DNA of 64,000 nt, taken from positions 5,100,501 to 5,164,500 of the forward strand of contig NZ_CP089538.1 in the NCBI RefSeq assembly GCF_021233055.1, in the 5' to 3' direction. Made by a program: the position numbers and the translations under genes. Below are positions 59,803 through 64,000 of the stretch, piece after piece. Source of the stretch: Spirosoma oryzicola. Its GTDB lineage: Bacteria; Bacteroidota; Bacteroidia; Cytophagales; Spirosomataceae. Position 1 is the first letter of the stretch. Each line of letters opens with the position of its first letter. The notes beneath the pieces are model-generated. The model saw only the letters and a program-made list of their open reading frames with translations. It was not told where the DNA came from and made no database searches.

Positions 59803-60645
59803 CTATTCCAGCATTCGGAACAGGTTAGTTAGCTTTTCTTTCAGGTCTTTCCGGTCAACGATGAAATCCAGAAAGCCATGATCAAGTACGAACTCGGCGC
59901 TTTGGAATCCTTTAGGAAGATCCTTACCAATGGTTTCCCGAATAACCCGTGGGCCGGCAAAACCAATTAATGCCTCCGGTTCCGCAATGTTGAAATCGCC
60001 CAGCATAGCGTACGAAGCCGTGACGCCACCCGTTGTTGGGTCGGTTAGCAGCGATACGTACGGCAATTTAGCTTCGGACAGCAACGCTAGCTTGGCAGAT
60101 GTCTTGGCCATCTGCATCAGCGAGAAGCCCGCTTCCATCATGCGCGCTCCCCCCGACCGAGAAACCATGAGGAACGGTGTTTTATTCCGAATGGCATGAT
60201 CAATGGCCCGCGCAATTTTTTCGCCGACAACCGACCCCATTGAACCACCGATAAAGTTGAAATCCATCACCGCCATCGTGACGGTCCGGCCATTTACCGG
60301 GCCATGAGCCGTACGAACAGCGTCTTTCAAGCCCGTTTTGGCAATGGTTGTTTTGATCCGATCCGGATACGCCTTTGTATCGACAAACTTCAGCGGATCG
60401 CCGGAAGTCATGTTTTCGTCGAGTTCGGTAAATTCGTTCTCATCGAAGAGGATCGAGAAATAAGCCTCCGAACCGATTTTTTCGTGATAATTACAATGAA
60501 CGCAGGTGTACGCGTTAAGCTTATGCTCGCGCGTGTGCATTACTTTTTTACAGTTTGGGCATTGATACCACAGACCGTCGGGAGCTTCCCGCTTCAGTTC
60601 GGTTGGGGTCTGAATACCCTTATCTTTTCGGACGAACCAAGACAT
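59803..60645 (-). CDS. accD: Acetyl-CoA carboxylase carboxyltransferase subunit beta
   Basis: A 280-residue subunit of the carboxyltransferase that makes malonyl-CoA for fatty acids. The C4 zinc ribbon is C29, C32, C48 and C51, and the crotonase-type core (about 90-270) shows [40 protein letters not shown] and [14 protein letters not shown]. Length and motifs are normal. accA is not in the window, as is usual in this phylum. Region 60646-60751 upstream holds a possible promoter but no clear consensus. Confidence 0.96.
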   Translation of the reverse strand: MSWFVRKDKGIQTPTELKREAPDGLWYQCPNCKKVMHTREHKLNAYTCVHCNYHEKIGSEAYFSILFDENEFTELDENMTSGDPLKFVDTKAYPDRIKTTIAKTGLKDAVRTAHGPVNGRTVTMAVMDFNFIGGSMGSVVGEKIARAIDHAIRNKTPFLMVSRSGGARMMEAGFSLMQMAKTSAKLALLSEAKLPYVSLLTDPTTGGVTASYAMLGDFNIAEPEALIGFAGPRVIRETIGKDLPKGFQSAEFVLDHGFLDFIVDRKDLKEKLTNLFRMLE

Positions 60646-60751
60646 AGTCTAAGTTTACAGTTGATAGCTTGCCGTCAGGCAGACCAGTTTTTTAGTTGAC
60701 AGTGCCAATATAAAGCGTAAAGATACGAAGACCAACGACCAATTCTCCCAT

Positions 60752-61450
60752 TTACAGCGTTAGATAATACTTCCGCCGGGCTGGTTCGAACTTCTCGATG
60801 GCATAACGAAGGGTTGTACGCGGTATTTGGCGAACAGTATCGTGTAAAAATTCGTCAAGCGCTTCCGTATTTCGTTTGCCAACTTCTCGTAACATCCAGC
60901 CAATCGCTTTGTGAATAAGATCATGTTTGTGCGCTAATAACAACTTCGCAATGGCAAATGTGTCGGCAAACTGCCCCGCCCGAATAAACGTAAACGTCGA
61001 AACAATGGCAATCCGCTGGCTCCACAGGTGATCTTCACGGGCTAAATCGTACAACACAGCGCGATCACTTTGCAGCAAAGGCCGCCCAACAAGATGCGGG
61101 CAGGTTACATCAATCAAATCCCAGTTGTTGACATACCGTCGATTGGTCAGATAATGCTCCATCAAAACCTGCTGCTGCACAGGGCCCGCTTTTCGAGCCT
61201 GATAGACCCAAATCAACAAGCCAACCATCCGCATTTCGTGAAATGGCTCGTGCAGTAGGTTTTCCACCTCTTCAGTCGGGCAATGTAAATACAGCTTCGC
61301 GATAGCGTGTTGCTGAGGCATCGACAGCCCCAAGAACTGGTCGCCTTCGCCATACTGGCCGGGTTTTGTTTTAAAGAAACCAGCTAATATACGGGCACGC
61401 TCCGCATCGGCCTGATCCAAAATAGCCTTTTTTATATCAGCGTAAGTCAC
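60752..61450 (-). CDS. DNA alkylation repair protein (AlkD-like)
   Basis: A 232-residue helical repeat protein of the AlkD/HEAT-like family. FFKTKPGQYGEGDQFLGLSM near 26-45, NNWDLIDVTCPHLVG near 112-126 and HKAIGWMLREVGKR near 180-193 are hallmark segments, including the conserved WD and aromatic residues that line the DNA surface. It excises bulky or cationic alkylated bases without flipping them. Length matches the family. Single gene between accD and ftsZ, separated from the latter by that gene's terminator. Confidence 0.92.
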   Translation of the reverse strand: MTYADIKKAILDQADAERARILAGFFKTKPGQYGEGDQFLGLSMPQQHAIAKLYLHCPTEEVENLLHEPFHEMRMVGLLIWVYQARKAGPVQQQVLMEHYLTNRRYVNNWDLIDVTCPHLVGRPLLQSDRAVLYDLAREDHLWSQRIAIVSTFTFIRAGQFADTFAIAKLLLAHKHDLIHKAIGWMLREVGKRNTEALDEFLHDTVRQIPRTTLRYAIEKFEPARRKYYLTL

Positions 61451-61505
61451 GGTTTTTTGAGCAGCTTGATGTGTTTGAGCTCATTGATGCTCACTCGTAG
61501 GCTTA

Positions 61506-61547
61506 AAAAGCAAAAGGGCTTTCTGAGTAGAGAGCCCTTTTGCTTTT
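61506..61547 (-). terminator. Intrinsic terminator of ftsZ
   Basis: A perfect 15-bp stem (61506-61520 with 61533-61547), extended inward by weaker pairs. On the minus strand it starts 13 bp after the ftsZ stop and ends in five T residues. Confidence 0.9.
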
Positions 61548-61559
61548 CTTGAAACGCAA

Positions 61560-63014
61560 CTAATCGTTGAGCTTCGACCGTACAAATTCGTTTTCGGGTA
61601 ACATCGGCATTTGGTACAATACCGTTTTGTTGCGCTCAAACGTTGGCCGGTCAAGATCGGAGGCAGAATACTGTCCCTTCATAAATGTATCGATAGTACG
61701 TCGGATCAGTTCAGCGTCATCGTACCGTTCTTCGTCATCCAACACCAAGGTTCCGCCGTCATCATGCGTTGGGTGAAACCCATTGATTGGCTCAGGTCTG
61801 ATAATAGTCGTTCCGTTCAGGCTGGTCGGTGTCAATTGCCGCTCATCAACTTTCGCGGTCATCGTTACCGGCTCCGGAGCAGCAACCTCGGCTTCCGCTT
61901 CAACAGGCTCTAGTTCGTCCACTGGCAACGCCTGGTCCTGCGCCAGTGCATCTTCTACGGTAGTGCCCGACTCATCAACTTCTTCCGGTACAATCGCTTC
62001 TTCTGCTTCAGGCTCTACCGGGCTTTTGAGCTGCTCCATAAGCGCGTTTGTACCGTCGAACCCGGCCGCAATAATGGTTACGCGCAGACTTTCGCCCAGA
62101 TTTTTATCCGTAATAGCACCGAATTTAAACATCCGGGCTTCGGCCTGAATTTTCTTGGCAACGTGCTCCGAAATAGCCATTTGCTCTTTCAGCTTCATGG
62201 CGTGTTCCTTACTCGACGAAATAGTAAGCAGAATTCGCTTGGCACCCCGAATGTCGTGATCGTTGAGCAAAGGCGAATTAAGTGCCGCTTCAATGGCCTT
62301 AACCGCCCGGTCTTCACCACTCGCTTCGGCAGAGCCCATCACCGACTGCCCAGCGCTTTCCAGCACTTTTTTAACGTCGGCAAAGTCAGCGTTGATATCC
62401 CCTTGAGTCGTGATGATTTCTGCAATACTCTTTACCGCATTAGCCAGCACATCATCGGCATGCGCGTAAGCATCCGTCCAGGTTAGTTCACTGTATAGCT
62501 CCGCAAGCTTATCGTTAAGGACAACGAGAACGGTATCGCAGCTTTTCTTTAGCCTTTCAATCCCTTCTCGTGCCTGTTCTTTCTTATCAGTTCCTTCAAA
62601 GTAATAAGGAGCAGTAACAACGGCTACCGTTAGTAGCCCCATTTCCCGCGCCACTTCGGCTACGACCGGAGCCGCACCCGTACCTGTACCGCCACCCATA
62701 CCTGCCGTAATGAAAACCATTTTGGTTGGCGGAGCCAGCAGGTTACGGATTTCTTCAATGCTGGCCCGGGCCGCATCTTCACCGGCTTTAGCCTCGGTAC
62801 CGGCTCCCAGTCCATCACCCAGTTGTAATTTGGTCGGCACAGGATTACTCATCAGAGCCTGGCGATCCGTATTACAAACGGCGAAGTTTACATCCTTCAT
62901 CTCAAGGTTATACATGTGCTTGACCGCATTTCCGCCCATGCCGCCTACGCCCACAACCTTGATTATGGTTGGATTGTCATCTGGTATTTCGAATCTATAG
63001 CCCTGACTCAGCAT
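61560..63014 (-). CDS. ftsZ: Cell division protein FtsZ
   Basis: A 484-residue tubulin-like GTPase from ATG 63014; a start at 63065 adds 17 atypical residues. The GTP-binding signature is GGGTGTG in TAGMGGGTGTGAAPVV near 96-111, with VGGMGGNAVKHMYN at about 20-33 and NTDRQAL near 43-49. The core ends near 310. A long variable acidic linker follows, with repeated Glu/Val/Ala (VEPEAEEAIVPEEVDESGTT), then conserved LRRTID-like and TVLYQMPML segments. The linker is much longer than in E. coli, as usual in Bacteroidota. It forms the division ring at midcell with FtsA, which lies directly upstream. Confidence 0.97.
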   Translation of the reverse strand: MLSQGYRFEIPDDNPTIIKVVGVGGMGGNAVKHMYNLEMKDVNFAVCNTDRQALMSNPVPTKLQLGDGLGAGTEAKAGEDAARASIEEIRNLLAPPTKMVFITAGMGGGTGTGAAPVVAEVAREMGLLTVAVVTAPYYFEGTDKKEQAREGIERLKKSCDTVLVVLNDKLAELYSELTWTDAYAHADDVLANAVKSIAEIITTQGDINADFADVKKVLESAGQSVMGSAEASGEDRAVKAIEAALNSPLLNDHDIRGAKRILLTISSSKEHAMKLKEQMAISEHVAKKIQAEARMFKFGAITDKNLGESLRVTIIAAGFDGTNALMEQLKSPVEPEAEEAIVPEEVDESGTTVEDALAQDQALPVDELEPVEAEAEVAAPEPVTMTAKVDERQLTPTSLNGTTIIRPEPINGFHPTHDDGGTLVLDDEERYDDAELIRRTIDTFMKGQYSASDLDRPTFERNKTVLYQMPMLPENEFVRSKLND

Positions 63015-63104
63015 CTTATTCGATGGTATCTTTTTGTGTAAATTAACAAAACTGCCTGTATACAATTAAACTGGCTTGTCACCAGTTACCCCTAACCCTT
63101 ACAA

Positions 63105-64000
63105 TTAATACGGATCAGTTTCGCTGCCCCGAATTGGCTGAAGAGCTTCTCTAAGCCAACTTAGTAGCCCTCCTTTCTTGGGTGCTGGAGGAGGTTCCTT
63201 TTCGGGCGTTTTATCACGACCGCTCATTACTGGATTGCCATAAGGCGGTCGGACAGGTGCAGGTGTCTGTTCTTCGATGTATGCCGCCCGAGCCGGGTCG
63301 CTGATAAACGATATACGGTTATCAATGGTTTTGTATCCGGCCCAAACTAAGCCAACGGCAGTAGCATACGCTGGATCGCCCACCAGATCAGCGCGGCCAT
63401 TCGGTTCCAGATGTTCGGGATAACCGACTTTTGCTTCTGTCCCGGTGACACGGCTAAAAATTTGTTCAACACCCGGTACCAGAGCAGTTCCTCCAGTCAG
63501 CACGATACCAGCCAGCAGCTTTCCTTCGTAACCAGCCCGAATAATTTCGGCCTGTACCAGGGCAGCAATCTCCCGTAAGCGATCTTCAATGATGGTGGCT
63601 ACGTTTTTGAGCAAAACGTCTTTGGGTTTCCGATTGCTCAGACCCGGTACAGCCACCACTTCATTGATGTTGTATTCGCCAGGATTAGCATTGCCAAACC
63701 GCTTTTTCAACTGCTCGGCCTGATCAGGCATGATTTTACAACCCGACTGAATATCAGCAGTCAGGCTGTTACCCGCCCAGGGAAATACCGCAACGTGCCG
63801 TAACACACCCCGGTAATAAATTGCCAGTTCGGTAGTTCCTCCGCCAATGTCCACCAGAGCGACACCCGCATCCTTTTCTTCATCGGTTAATACCGCCAGG
63901 CCGGACGCTAGCGGAGACAGCATCATGGTTTCCTGCTGAAGGTTATTCCGCATGATGCATTTGCGAACGTTTCGAGCAGCATTCGCCTGCGCCGTAATCA
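63105..64000 (-). CDS. ftsA: Cell division protein FtsA, 5' part beyond the window
   Basis: The frame runs from stop at 63105 past the window end (an internal ATG at 63953 is not the start: the frame continues with ITAQANAARNVRKC, typical FtsA). The visible 298 residues include the actin-type phosphate loop VALVDIGGGTTELAIY, DQAEQLKKRFGNANPGE, ILTGGTALVPGVEQIF near the adenine site and a C-terminal basic and proline-rich region before GGLLSWLREAL, an amphipathic helix expected to anchor FtsA to the membrane. It precedes ftsZ by 90 bp, the standard order. It tethers FtsZ filaments to the membrane. Confidence 0.95.
   Translation of the reverse strand, partial: ITAQANAARNVRKCIMRNNLQQETMMLSPLASGLAVLTDEEKDAGVALVDIGGGTTELAIYYRGVLRHVAVFPWAGNSLTADIQSGCKIMPDQAEQLKKRFGNANPGEYNINEVVAVPGLSNRKPKDVLLKNVATIIEDRLREIAALVQAEIIRAGYEGKLLAGIVLTGGTALVPGVEQIFSRVTGTEAKVGYPEHLEPNGRADLVGDPAYATAVGLVWAGYKTIDNRISFISDPARAAYIEEQTPAPVRPPYGNPVMSGRDKTPEKEPPPAPKKGGLLSWLREALQPIRGSETDPY

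Noticed and set aside
1..64000. tRNA, rRNA, insertion sequence or integrase genes
   Set aside because: No cloverleaf-type sequence, rRNA signature, transposase DDE pattern or tyrosine-recombinase pattern was recognised by reading; a tRNAscan and ISfinder search would settle it.

Overview
The window looks like a chromosomal segment of a Bacteroidota bacterium of the order Cytophagales, most likely Spirosoma-like. The grounds are a GldG gliding protein, a protein with a type IX secretion sorting domain, families restricted to or common in the phylum (DUF2480, DUF4834, DUF4394, OMP_b-brl_2 barrels, Ferritin_2 pairs), many ECF sigma/anti-sigma sets, a CarB without its C-terminal regulatory domain, and -7 boxes of the form TAnnTTTG. 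I saw no rRNA, tRNA, CRISPR array, transposase or integrase.

Layout: 1-7103 holds small envelope proteins, an M28 peptidase, a large membrane protein, a LysR regulator, a nucleotide-sugar dehydratase and DUF2480. 7337-11873 holds dnaN, an MFS exporter, a short-chain dehydrogenase behind a 438-bp control region, and map. 11983-16876 is a minus-strand cluster: secreted Lipoprotein_15 repeat protein, ECF sigma, an anti-sigma-like protein joined to an outer-membrane barrel, Rieske lipoprotein, a four-helix b561-like membrane protein and YceI. I read it as a sigma-controlled envelope redox set. 17041-24659 holds gldG and a scattered complex I block (nuoM, nuoL, nuoK) interrupted by a methyltransferase and by a 2-oxoglutarate oxygenase that overlaps nuoK by 4 bp.

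24777-28460 is carbohydrate metabolism: a TIM-barrel isomerase, a DUF1080 keto-sugar hydrolase, galU, and a GHMP kinase resembling plant glucuronokinase. 29154-31683 is the most accessory-looking stretch: an XRE-type repressor over its own palindromic operator, divergent from an unknown protein, a RecE-like PD-(D/E)XK nuclease and a small unknown protein. 31858-40484 holds a secreted pentapeptide-repeat protein, an AsmA-like protein with a long charged tail, an MFS exporter, a second sigma/anti-sigma/barrel set and a duplicated DUF4394 lipoprotein.

40576-64000 is mostly housekeeping: carB, an unknown secreted protein, a Ferritin_2 pair, an MsbA-like exporter, a glycosyltransferase, hemE, a heptose-kinase-like PfkB enzyme, xylB/xylA with a lipoprotein between them, an enoyl-CoA hydratase, a T9SS cargo protein, a radical SAM enzyme, accD, an AlkD-like repair protein, ftsZ and the 3' part of ftsA. 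Convergent gene pairs are usually separated by strong palindromic hairpins; the longest is a perfect 31-bp stem at 40504-40569. Family names are from recognition of motifs by eye, not from a search.
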